Shown in pieces: positions 16,224 to 22,378 of a stretch of 38,209 bases of DNA. Source of the stretch: JAOZHU01 sp964632845 (GTDB lineage: Archaea > Thermoproteota > Bathyarchaeia > Bathyarchaeales > Bathycorpusculaceae). The stretch is from the NCBI GenBank assembly GCA_964632845.1, contig CAZWDU010000017.1, positions 1 to 38,209 of the forward strand. Reading direction: 5' to 3'. Each line of letters starts with the position of its first letter. The first letter of the stretch is position 1. Both the position numbers and the translations under genes were made by a program. The notes below the pieces were generated by a model. That model had not been told where the DNA came from. It did not search any database and saw only the letters and a program-made list of their open reading frames with translations.

Positions 16224-17267
16224 ATGGGTAAAAGAAACATGAAGGCAAAATCGATCTTGTTTGTGGTGTTTTCATTCTTTGTGATTTCAGCTTTTACGTT
16301 GAACGTTTCCACCGCAGGAACCTCATGGAATACTCCTGTAATTGTGGATTCAGTAGGACACTTTGGTGGTCAAACTGGTTCTTTGGCTTTGGATTCCAGC
16401 GATAATCCCCACATCAGCTACTATGACTATGCGAATTATGATTTGAAGTACGCTTGGTGGACTGGCTCCGACTGGACTATTATCACTGTAGATTCAGAAG
16501 AAGACGTCGGCGTTGATTCTTCTTTGGCTCTGGATTCAAACAACAACCCCCACATAAGCTACTACGACCTTACAAATGGTGATTTGAAGTACGCTTGGTG
16601 GACTGGCTCCGACTGGTCTGTTACCACTGTAGATTCAGAAGAAGACGTTGGTCGGGCTTGTTCGGTGGCTTTGGATTCCAGCAACAACCCCCACATAAGC
16701 TACTACGACGTTACAAATGATAATTTGAAGTATGTTTCTGGCGACTTTAGCTATGATGTTAATATTAGTGCTTGGTCGACTGGTGGCGAGTGGGAAGCGC
16801 TGCCGATTACCATGGATGGCGTAAGCACTGGCTTCGATACTCCGCATACTTTTGAAGGGTTAACTGGAACGCACAATTTCACTCTTCCAGAAAACGCCAG
16901 CGGTTACTCATTCACCGAGTGGACCAAAGACTCCGCAACAGTCGCAACCACAAAAACCATAACAGTCAGTTCAGAAGGAACATACACCGCACAATACACG
17001 ACTCCAACACCAAGCTCTTCACCGTCTCCATCGGCCTCTCCAACTCAATCATCCACCCCAACGCCCACTCCTGAGTCAACATCAACACCCTCTCCATCGT
17101 CTTCGCCAACAAGCCCTCCAGATACAGGCTTCCCACCAGAAGCGTACTATGCCATAGCAATTGTAGCAACAGCCGCCATCGCCGCAGTAACCGCCATAAT
17201 AATCATGAGGCAGAGAAGAAAACAACAAGAAAGCATTCCTCAACAAACACAACCTCCTCCCCCCTGA
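16224..17267 (+). CDS. secreted protein with three 47-residue repeats and a membrane anchor
   Basis: This is a 347-residue exported protein. A signal peptide (MGKRNMKAKSILFVVFSFFVISAFTLNVSTAG) is followed by three near-identical 47-residue repeats (SLALDSSxNPHISYYDxxNxDLKYAWWTGSDW), resembling beta-propeller or sialidase/BNR-type blades. Then come a big-repeat-like domain of about 75 residues (YSFTEWTKDSATVATTKTITV), a low-complexity Ser/Thr/Pro linker (SPSPSASPTQSSTPTPTPES) and a C-terminal helix with the tail RQRRKQQ. Three blades are too few for a closed propeller, so either copies have been lost or it works as an oligomer. The start is set by the TATA box at 16161. Function unknown. Confidence 0.8.
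   Translation: MGKRNMKAKSILFVVFSFFVISAFTLNVSTAGTSWNTPVIVDSVGHFGGQTGSLALDSSDNPHISYYDYANYDLKYAWWTGSDWTIITVDSEEDVGVDSSLALDSNNNPHISYYDLTNGDLKYAWWTGSDWSVTTVDSEEDVGRACSVALDSSNNPHISYYDVTNDNLKYVSGDFSYDVNISAWSTGGEWEALPITMDGVSTGFDTPHTFEGLTGTHNFTLPENASGYSFTEWTKDSATVATTKTITVSSEGTYTAQYTTPTPSSSPSPSASPTQSSTPTPTPESTSTPSPSSSPTSPPDTGFPPEAYYAIAIVATAAIAAVTAIIIMRQRRKQQESIPQQTQPPPP
16391..16740 (+). repeat. 141-bp tandem repeat inside the secreted protein gene
   Basis: The GGATTC landmark recurs at 16391, 16532 and 16673, exactly 141 bases apart. The first two units are nearly identical over long blocks (the codons for KYAWWTGSDW are the same), and the third is cut short after about 70 bases. This indicates recent duplication in frame. 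Confidence 0.9.
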
Positions 17268-17325
17268 AATCCTTGCAAGGTTCTGTCAATAGCTACAAAA
17301 AAACACCGCTCTCAATTAATGGAAA

Positions 17326-17346
17326 TTCTCAAGATATGACTATATA
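17326..17346 (+). repeat. direct repeat, copy 1 of 3
   Basis: TTCTCAAGATATGACTATAT begins at 17326 and continues as AG. It lies in the gap between the convergent 3' ends of the secreted repeat protein and the metalloprotease, with no gene start nearby. Confidence 0.8.
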
Positions 17347-17385
17347 GTTAAATATGGAGAGAATGGAAAAAAGAGATTGCGGTTT

Positions 17386-18102
17386 TTACCCGTATATGTA
17401 ATTAATTCCGCTGATGTCGCCTGCGCCTAAACTTCTTGCGTATGTTTCTCCGTAATCGCCATAGCCATACATTGTCAAGGCGCTAGTTTCCGGCATATAA
17501 AGGTCGTCCAGCATCAATGTGTGACCTGCTTCATGAGTGGCAATGTTCTGAATATCAAACATTTTTGTAAGAGTGTATGTTGTACCCTCTCCGTCAGCAT
17601 CAATTCCCCATTTGTAGGCAGTACTGAAAACAATTCCAAATTCCACTATTTCCTTTGTTTCAGAATAAAACCATACTGTTGTCTGAGCAATTATTCCCCG
17701 CCCGAGTCTAGCCCAAGAGATTATGTTTTTTCCGTCAAACTTGTTGCCTGCTCCCTTAGTAACAGTGCCAACGTCATCGCTAAACAGAGAATCACCTATT
17801 TCTCCATCCCACTCTTCAAAGGCTGCTTTAACGGCTTCCACCGCACCTGCTGGTGCACCTTTGGTTTTAACATAATACGCGATATTGGTAGTCGTAGCTG
17901 ACCAGTGTATTCCACTATATGCAAAAACGTCATAACTGTCCGTGCTTGGTGTTCCAATTGGGTCGCCTTCGTAGTACGTTGTGAATGTTTTTTCTCTAAT
18001 TACGCCGCCTGGGACAGCAGAAACCATTGCGACTGAAAAACTAGCAACCAGCGTTAGCGTCAATGTTACAATACTCAATAGAGAGTCTAACTTTTTGTTC
18101 AT
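17386..18102 (-). CDS. secreted matrixin-like zinc metalloprotease
   Basis: This is a 238-residue exported protease. A signal peptide (MNKKLDSLLSIVTLTLTLVASFSVAMVSA) is followed by the zinc motif HEAGHTLMLDD, with H190, E191, H194 and D200 in the place of the third histidine, as in snapalysin-type metzincins. A probable Met-turn is M211 (ALTMYGYG), and the typical end GAGDISGINYIYG follows. G of HExxHxxG is replaced by M197, so it is an atypical metzincin. The open frame extends to 18168, but a TATA-like CTTATATC near 18140 on the same strand sets the start at ATG 18102 (after CAGGTGCAAG). No C-terminal anchor, so it should be released. Confidence 0.82.
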   Translation of the reverse strand: MNKKLDSLLSIVTLTLTLVASFSVAMVSAVPGGVIREKTFTTYYEGDPIGTPSTDSYDVFAYSGIHWSATTTNIAYYVKTKGAPAGAVEAVKAAFEEWDGEIGDSLFSDDVGTVTKGAGNKFDGKNIISWARLGRGIIAQTTVWFYSETKEIVEFGIVFSTAYKWGIDADGEGTTYTLTKMFDIQNIATHEAGHTLMLDDLYMPETSALTMYGYGDYGETYARSLGAGDISGINYIYG

Positions 18103-18200
18103 TCTTGCACCTGAATAGAATTTCTGGATTGTAATAGATATAAGGTTTACTCCATGGAAGGATCGCACAAGTTGCTCGCAGGAAAATTATTGACTAAATT

Positions 18201-18222
18201 TTCTCAAGAGATGACTATATAT
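18201..18222 (+). repeat. direct repeat, copy 2 of 3
   Basis: TTCTCAAGAGATGACTATAT at 18201-18220 differs from copy 1 by one base. It lies about 60 bases upstream of the TATA box of the metalloprotease and just past the end of the small membrane protein gene. Confidence 0.8.
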
Positions 18223-18240
18223 CTATGACAATATGAACTG

Positions 18241-18492
18241 TTAAGGAAGTGCCTCTTCCATTTTCTTAATCTTTGTTTCTAACGCTCTTATCAAAGAGGC
18301 TAGACTCACGCATGGTATGCCGATACCAATTAAGAAAAACCCACTTATCAGATCCCCCCCAGCTGTTGCGGGAAAAGGGCCACTTCGAACCACCACTATT
18401 TCATACAGGTTTATAAAAATTCCAAATGCAAGTGCAATAATGCCGGTTATAAGGACAAAACCCCAACGCATTTTAAGTTTCTTTTCGAGCAC
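18241..18492 (-). CDS. small membrane protein, two predicted helices
   Basis: This is an 83-residue protein with a basic N-terminus (MLEKKLKMRW), a hydrophobic helix (GFVLITGIIALAFGIFINLYEIVVV), a glycine-rich loop, a second helix (SGFFLIGIGIPCVSLASLI) and a charged C-terminal helix (ALETKIKKMEEALP). It starts with GTG preceded by GGTGAGGAATT. TATA-like sequences lie in the direct repeat at 18549 and in AAATTTAAATT near 18530. I do not recognise a family. It is flanked by two copies of a 22-base direct repeat. Confidence 0.6.
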   Translation of the reverse strand: MLEKKLKMRWGFVLITGIIALAFGIFINLYEIVVVRSGPFPATAGGDLISGFFLIGIGIPCVSLASLIRALETKIKKMEEALP

Positions 18493-18548
18493 AATTCCTC
18501 ACCGTTTAGTTCTTACATGGATTTGAAATTTAAATTTTGCACAGAATT

Positions 18549-18570
18549 TTCTCAAGATATGACTATATAT
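18549..18570 (+). repeat. direct repeat, copy 3 of 3
   Basis: TTCTCAAGATATGACTATAT at 18549-18568 equals copy 1. On the minus strand its TATATAG could act as the TATA box of the small membrane protein, with a start near 18540 and a leader of about 50 bases. Confidence 0.8.
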
Positions 18571-18590
18571 CGCAAGTTAAGACGCGACAG

Positions 18591-18632
18591 GCTTCGTTCG
18601 TCTCGCTCCCACGTTCCAGCCAGCGACGACAG
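18591..18632 (+). repeat. REP-like GC-rich element, copy 2
   Basis: CTCGCTCCCACGTTCCAGCC followed by AGCGACGAC matches the block order of 16021-16042 (CTCGCACGTTCCAG, ACGACGAC) with a few changes. It directly follows the third direct repeat. Nothing coding is seen between 18571 and 18729; a small hairpin CTCTG/CAGAG lies near 18665-18680. Confidence 0.4.
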
Positions 18633-18729
18633 CTTTTGGGAAAAGGTTTCGAGCTTCCAAAACTCTCTGCCCAGACAGAGAAAGACGTGCATGCCAAACG
18701 TTACGCGCAACTATTCCGATTGTTTTGAT

Positions 18730-18987
18730 TTAAGCTGGGGTGTTCGTGTTGATTTCAACTTTTTTCCAAGCATCTTGGCATATGCCATTATACGTGAACA
18801 GGAAGAGTTTGGCTTCCGCTAAACTGCCATAGGGTCCGTAAGTTGTCAGCGTCCCGAATGCGCTATACGAAGCTACAGTGAATTGGCCGTTGGCGTGTTC
18901 TCGAATTTCATGTTTCAAAGGCTTACCCGTAGTCGCGTTTTTTGCGTAAGGGTCTTCAGCTTCCCACACATGAACAAATTCAGACAT
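18730..18987 (-). CDS. small conserved-looking hypothetical protein
   Basis: This is an 85-residue soluble protein (MSEFVHVWEAEDPYAKNATT...) with aromatic and glycine-rich turns (YSAFGTLTTYGPYGSL) and a short helix. I recognise no family. The open frame reaches 19053, but a TATA-like CTTATACT near 19028-19035 on this strand predicts a start near 19003, so ATG 18987 is chosen. The amino-acid composition and in-frame promoter support a real gene; the function is unknown. Confidence 0.5.
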   Translation of the reverse strand: MSEFVHVWEAEDPYAKNATTGKPLKHEIREHANGQFTVASYSAFGTLTTYGPYGSLAEAKLFLFTYNGICQDAWKKVEINTNTPA

Positions 18988-19209
18988 GATACCAACCCAC
19001 AGGAACTGCTTTGGCATCTTTTTGAGTATAAGATTTATGGAAGCACCCTCCATCGCCCATTCAAATTTAACTCAGTGCACCCACATTACGTTCACTTTCA
19101 ACAATCAATTTCTGCCAATCATCTAAACCCTTCTCCACTTTACGATTCACTCATAAAAACCATTGATGTTTTAATGTAAATAAGGAAAAAAATATTCCCC
19201 AAAATTAAC

Positions 19210-19365
19210 ATGCAGCCCCAAGAAATCACAGAAATCACTGCAGCCCTACGGCACTTCAACGCATGCGCTTCACAAAACGACAAAACAGAGATTCACAGAC
19301 ACCAATGCGAAATTATGCTTAAAAAAAACGAGGGGTCGTTTATGCGAATTCAGCCCTTGACTTAA
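19210..19365 (+). CDS. possible 51-residue small protein
   Basis: An ATG at 19210 opens a 51-codon frame (MQPQEITEITAALRHFNACA...) rich in charged residues, with two cysteines and several histidines. TATA-like TAAATAAG at about 19177-19184 gives a suitable promoter distance. It overlaps the 3' end of the convergent zinc-ribbon membrane protein by 26 bases. There is no recognisable family and no clear ribosome site, so it may be spurious. The rest of 19054-19339 holds only A/T-rich sequence with promoters. Confidence 0.25.
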   Translation: MQPQEITEITAALRHFNACASQNDKTEIHRHQCEIMLKKNEGSFMRIQPLT

Positions 19366-19855
19366 CCACGAAAACTGTACCTACGATTGCAAAGGCAGCT
19401 ATGGATATTCCAGAAAGCAATATGCCTTCCGAAAAACCGTATTGATAGTACCAAACAAGTACGAAAGTGGTCAATGCCGAAGCCAACATAACGAGCATCC
19501 CCAGAACTGAAAATTTGAAACGCTTCCTTGCTAGCGCTAGCATGCCTCCAACAACGCCAAATACCGACGCAATAAACGCAAAAGCCCCGAAAGCCAAAAA
19601 TCCAATAGACATAGATGTGTCGTAACCATAGCTCGTGTAGTAACTAATATACGACTCATAATACACGATTCCAATAGCTCCAACCGCAATAGAAAAAATC
19701 GCAGCAATTATCGCCAGAAACCCTGCTCCAGTAGCTAAATCTAAGCTTTTTGGTTTCGAATCAAAAGAGGCACCGCAGTATGCACAAAAGCTACTTTCTG
19801 AATCGAGAATCTCCTTACCACACTTAGCACAATTCACGAGTAGTCTACCCTTCAT
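19340..19855 (-). CDS. zinc-ribbon membrane protein, four predicted helices
   Basis: This 171-residue protein begins with a zinc ribbon (CAKCG ... CAYCG, about residues 9-28) facing the cytoplasm, followed by four hydrophobic segments at about 42-66, 82-107, 115-136 and 143-165. The C-terminus is VVKSRAEFA. Zinc-ribbon plus membrane-helix proteins of this kind are common in archaea and lack known functions. The ATG at 19855 is used; a GTG six codons later, directly before NCAKCG, is equally possible. AGATATAAATAG near 19900 on this strand is a good TATA box. Confidence 0.7.
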   Translation of the reverse strand: MKGRLLVNCAKCGKEILDSESSFCAYCGASFDSKPKSLDLATGAGFLAIIAAIFSIAVGAIGIVYYESYISYYTSYGYDTSMSIGFLAFGAFAFIASVFGVVGGMLALARKRFKFSVLGMLVMLASALTTFVLVWYYQYGFSEGILLSGISIAAFAIVGTVFVVKSRAEFA

Positions 19856-19927
19856 CTTATGGATTATACAGCTTTTTCATCCTTTCCCTATTTATATCTA
19901 TTTCAAAATTCAAAAAAACGTGAATAC

Positions 19928-20671
19928 TCACGGCAGGACAAGCTTGAAACTGCGTGTCTGGTCTATCTCAATAGTGGCATTTCGCACGATGCAATCCAGC
20001 AAATGCCCGCCAGCGCTGCAGTCATCAGTGACCAAGTGAAGGTGATATCCTGTGAAGTCTACGCCATCCATGCTGGTTGGAAACCAGAAGCCAACTGCCG
20101 TCGCAACCACATTGCCCAGCGTGAAGACCGTCTGGTTTTTCACGGCTTCAGTAAGCGGCGGGTAAGGCTTCACCTGCAAAGGCACACTTCGAGTTTCAGC
20201 GTAATCAAACGTGCCATGAACTTTTATAGCGTAAATCACGTTTTCACTAGGCAACAACGCGCTAATGTACGTTTGCAACTCTGAGTAGTTTAAGGCGTCA
20301 ACAACTTGGCGGTTTTGGTCTGCATCAAAAAACGTAACGGTCGCGTAAGGCAACTTTTCGCTGGAGCCTATTTGCCTAGGCGTACCGTCAACAGGAATTT
20401 GATAGAAAACACCGTCCAAAGCAATCATTTCGCCATTTAACCCATTAAGGGTACCTATTCCGAAATCACCGTGCTCCGCCAACTCGCCATACGTGAAGTC
20501 ACCATCATAATTGCCCAAAGCAAAAGTGTTAAACGGCGAAACCTGGAACAGCGTTTCTCTGCCCTCAGTCAAGGTTGCGTTAAATTGAAGCTGCCAAACC
20601 GCGTACAACGCGGCAGAAAAAACCACGACAACCAAAACGGAGACTGCGAGAATAAGCATGTTGCGATTCAT
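19928..20671 (-). CDS. membrane-anchored alpha-acetolactate decarboxylase
   Basis: This family converts alpha-acetolactate to acetoin. After an N-terminal membrane helix (residues 4-25) the 247-residue protein has the family blocks TFALGNYDGDFTYGEL, HGDFGIGTLNGLNGEMIALDG (E81), TRSVPLQVKPYPPL (R161) and GYHLHLVTDDCSAGGHLLDC with the zinc ligands H210, H212 and H223. It stops right after FKLVLP, where bacterial enzymes I recall continue with an acidic stretch bearing a further conserved glutamate. The anchor would place the domain outside the membrane. TATA-like TTTTATATT at 20694-20702 (minus sense AATATAAAA) predicts a transcript beginning at the ATG, so it is probably leaderless. Confidence 0.88.
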   Translation of the reverse strand: MNRNMLILAVSVLVVVVFSAALYAVWQLQFNATLTEGRETLFQVSPFNTFALGNYDGDFTYGELAEHGDFGIGTLNGLNGEMIALDGVFYQIPVDGTPRQIGSSEKLPYATVTFFDADQNRQVVDALNYSELQTYISALLPSENVIYAIKVHGTFDYAETRSVPLQVKPYPPLTEAVKNQTVFTLGNVVATAVGFWFPTSMDGVDFTGYHLHLVTDDCSAGGHLLDCIVRNATIEIDQTRSFKLVLP

Positions 20672-20693
20672 TTTGACATGTCACGTTTCCAGC

Positions 20694-20702
20694 TTTTATA
20701 TT
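20694..20702 (-). promoter_or_regulatory. TATA box of the acetolactate decarboxylase gene
   Basis: Minus-strand AATATAAAA is centred about 27 bases upstream of the ATG at 20671, implying a leaderless or nearly leaderless transcript. Confidence 0.5.
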
Positions 20703-20870
20703 GCGTTTTTAATTTTCGTTCTAGAGTAAATTCTTTTTCCTCTGCAGACAACACAGCCAGCACAAATACAACGTATAACACTTTTTTCATTCGGCTAAAA
20801 AATTTGCAAATAAGAGCAGAGTAAAAAAGAAAGGGAAGTTGAATCTTCTCGCAACACCAGTTGCGGATTA

Positions 20871-21281
20871 TTACGTTGGTGGTGGAGGTGGCGGCGCTTG
20901 GCCAAGCTCGTTTATTGGACCGAACGAAATTAGCAGCATAATACCCGGGAGAACACCTGCGAAGATGAGCGCTAGAATTGCCCACATCATGTTGTTGAGA
21001 GATTTCAACGTAGCTACGTCGCCAGTGTTGGCTGCTTTGTACATTGGGTTCACTCTCGTTAAGAATATCCATGCCGCTAACCCAGCGAATACTAAGTAGA
21101 CGATTCCCCAAACTATCAATCCTGTCAGAATACCGAAGTAGTCGTAGCCTGCCCAAGTAGCCCAAGTAATGATATCATATATTCCTCCTAGAGCGAAACC
21201 GATAATGGCAATGATGTTGAAAATGAAGGCAATCAACATGTACGTCTTCAGGGTTGCTAGTTTGCTAGAGTCAGTTGACAT
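20871..21281 (-). CDS. four-helix membrane protein with proline-rich tail
   Basis: This 136-residue protein has hydrophobic segments at about 13-33, 47-71 (with AGYDYFGILTGLIVWG), and 96-118, and ends in APPPPPPT. The N-terminus MSTDSSKLATLKT is hydrophilic and cytoplasmic. It resembles small archaeal membrane proteins of unknown function with a poly-proline end. A TATA box at 21321-21330 and AAAATAGGAAA before the ATG support the start. A longer open frame in another reading frame (20668-21165) is a shadow of this gene. Confidence 0.72.
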   Translation of the reverse strand: MSTDSSKLATLKTYMLIAFIFNIIAIIGFALGGIYDIITWATWAGYDYFGILTGLIVWGIVYLVFAGLAAWIFLTRVNPMYKAANTGDVATLKSLNNMMWAILALIFAGVLPGIMLLISFGPINELGQAPPPPPPT

Positions 21282-21320
21282 TTTCCTATTTTCCCTCGTA
21301 CTGCATCATTCGTTCCACTT

Positions 21321-21330
21321 GTTATATAAT
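21321..21330 (-). promoter_or_regulatory. TATA box of the proline-tailed membrane protein
   Basis: Minus-strand ATTATATAAC at 21321-21330 predicts a start near 21300 and a leader of about 20 bases before the ATG at 21281. Confidence 0.55.
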
Positions 21331-21376
21331 ACTTTCTATCATAGCGTAACACATGGGCAGAAGCCTACAGAAGACG

Positions 21377-21397
21377 CTGTTTCCGCTCTAGAAACAG
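21377..21397 (-). terminator. perfect hairpin after the HisA-like gene
   Basis: CTGTTTC (21377-21383) pairs perfectly with GAAACAG (21391-21397) across a seven-base loop. It lies about 70 bases past the stop of the HisA-like gene and before the next promoter on the same strand, so a terminator or processing site is plausible. No long U-tract is present. Confidence 0.35.
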
Positions 21398-21462
21398 TCT
21401 AAGTGATGAAAAAGCACATGCAGACAGGCGTTATCCAATTTCGCGGACATTCCGCAGCACAC

Positions 21463-22197
21463 TCACGGAACTAAACCCGCTTGCTTCAGTTCTGCCAGTG
21501 AAATTTTTCCCGAATGTAAAGCCGTGGCAACTAGCACACCGAAAACGCCTACATTTTTCAATGTAAGCAAATCTGCAGTATCACGCACTCCGCCGCCGAC
21601 AAACACTTTAACCGTTCGAGTTTTCAACATTTCTGTCAAAAGAGGCATATTCACTCCTTCGCGGCTACCCACTCTATCTAAATCCAACAGGATAATCTGT
21701 TCCGCTCCTACTTCCTGAATCGCCTGCAAAAAAGCTAGGGGAAGGCTAAGCTCGCCAAGTTCAAACTTGCTAAGCACTTGTTCACCTTTCAAGTCGAGAC
21801 TGATGACAACACGTTCTTTTCCAAGAGCGGCAACTGCCTCTCCGATAAAGTCCATGCTGGGCAAGGTTTCGGTTCCAAGTATAACCTTTGAAACGTGACT
21901 GTTGAGCAGTTCTTCCGTTTTTTCAAGGTCGGCTATTCCCGCGTCAACCATCAGGCTAAGCCCCGCAGTATCTGCCATCTGCTTCAGAACCGAAAAATTC
22001 GGGTGCCCACCCATAATTGCATCCAAATCTGCCACATAAAGCTCGCTAAAACCAAGCGCCGTAAACGCTGAAGCAACACGCAACGGGTCTGCAGACTTGC
22101 ACAGTACGCTTTTGAGTGGTTGATACTCGCTTCTTTTGCCTCTGACAGCGTGAACCGCTACGCCTTTTAAAATGTCAATAACTGGAATGACCTTCAA
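21463..22197 (-). CDS. HisA/HisF-related TIM-barrel protein of unknown reaction
   Basis: This 244-residue (beta/alpha)8 barrel is related to HisA: VIPVIDILKGVAVHAVRGKRSEY at the N-terminus, YVADLDAIMG near residue 54, MVDAGI, VVISLDLKG, and the phosphate loop FVGGGVRD with VLVATALHSG near the end. It belongs to the divergent archaeal HisA-like group (TIGR00734/COG1411 type as I recall), not to histidine synthesis; no his genes lie nearby. The TTG start at 22197 follows a strong AGGAGGA site. It is divergent from the subtilase, sharing an AT-rich control region (TAATTTAAATAAG at 22264-22276). Its proximity to the methanofuran operon is suggestive but not proof of a C1-cofactor role. Confidence 0.8.
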   Translation of the reverse strand: MKVIPVIDILKGVAVHAVRGKRSEYQPLKSVLCKSADPLRVASAFTALGFSELYVADLDAIMGGHPNFSVLKQMADTAGLSLMVDAGIADLEKTEELLNSHVSKVILGTETLPSMDFIGEAVAALGKERVVISLDLKGEQVLSKFELGELSLPLAFLQAIQEVGAEQIILLDLDRVGSREGVNMPLLTEMLKTRTVKVFVGGGVRDTADLLTLKNVGVFGVLVATALHSGKISLAELKQAGLVP

Positions 22198-22378
22198 CGT
22201 GTCTATCCTCCTGTTCTGTTAAGGAGTAACCAGCAGAAAAGTTTACCGTTATTCCAGATTCATGTAATTTAAATAAGTTTATGCGTTTGTTAAGACATAA
22301 GACTTCGCAGTAAGCGCAAAAAAGAGAGGAAAAGAAAAAACGAACAAAAAAACTGCTACGCTCTGGACAGTTTTCGCC

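Noticed and set aside
18517..18822. Plus-strand 101-codon frame
   Set aside because: It runs through the direct repeat, the REP-like element and antisense to the small hypothetical gene; composition is not protein-like.
20668..20790. 40-codon minus-strand frame (MKKVLYVVFVLAVLSA...) whose stop overlaps the acetolactate decarboxylase start
   Set aside because: The TATA box of the decarboxylase lies inside it and predicts a leaderless transcript, the hydrophobic stretch is short, and the frame belongs to a longer shadow of the gene at 20871-21281.
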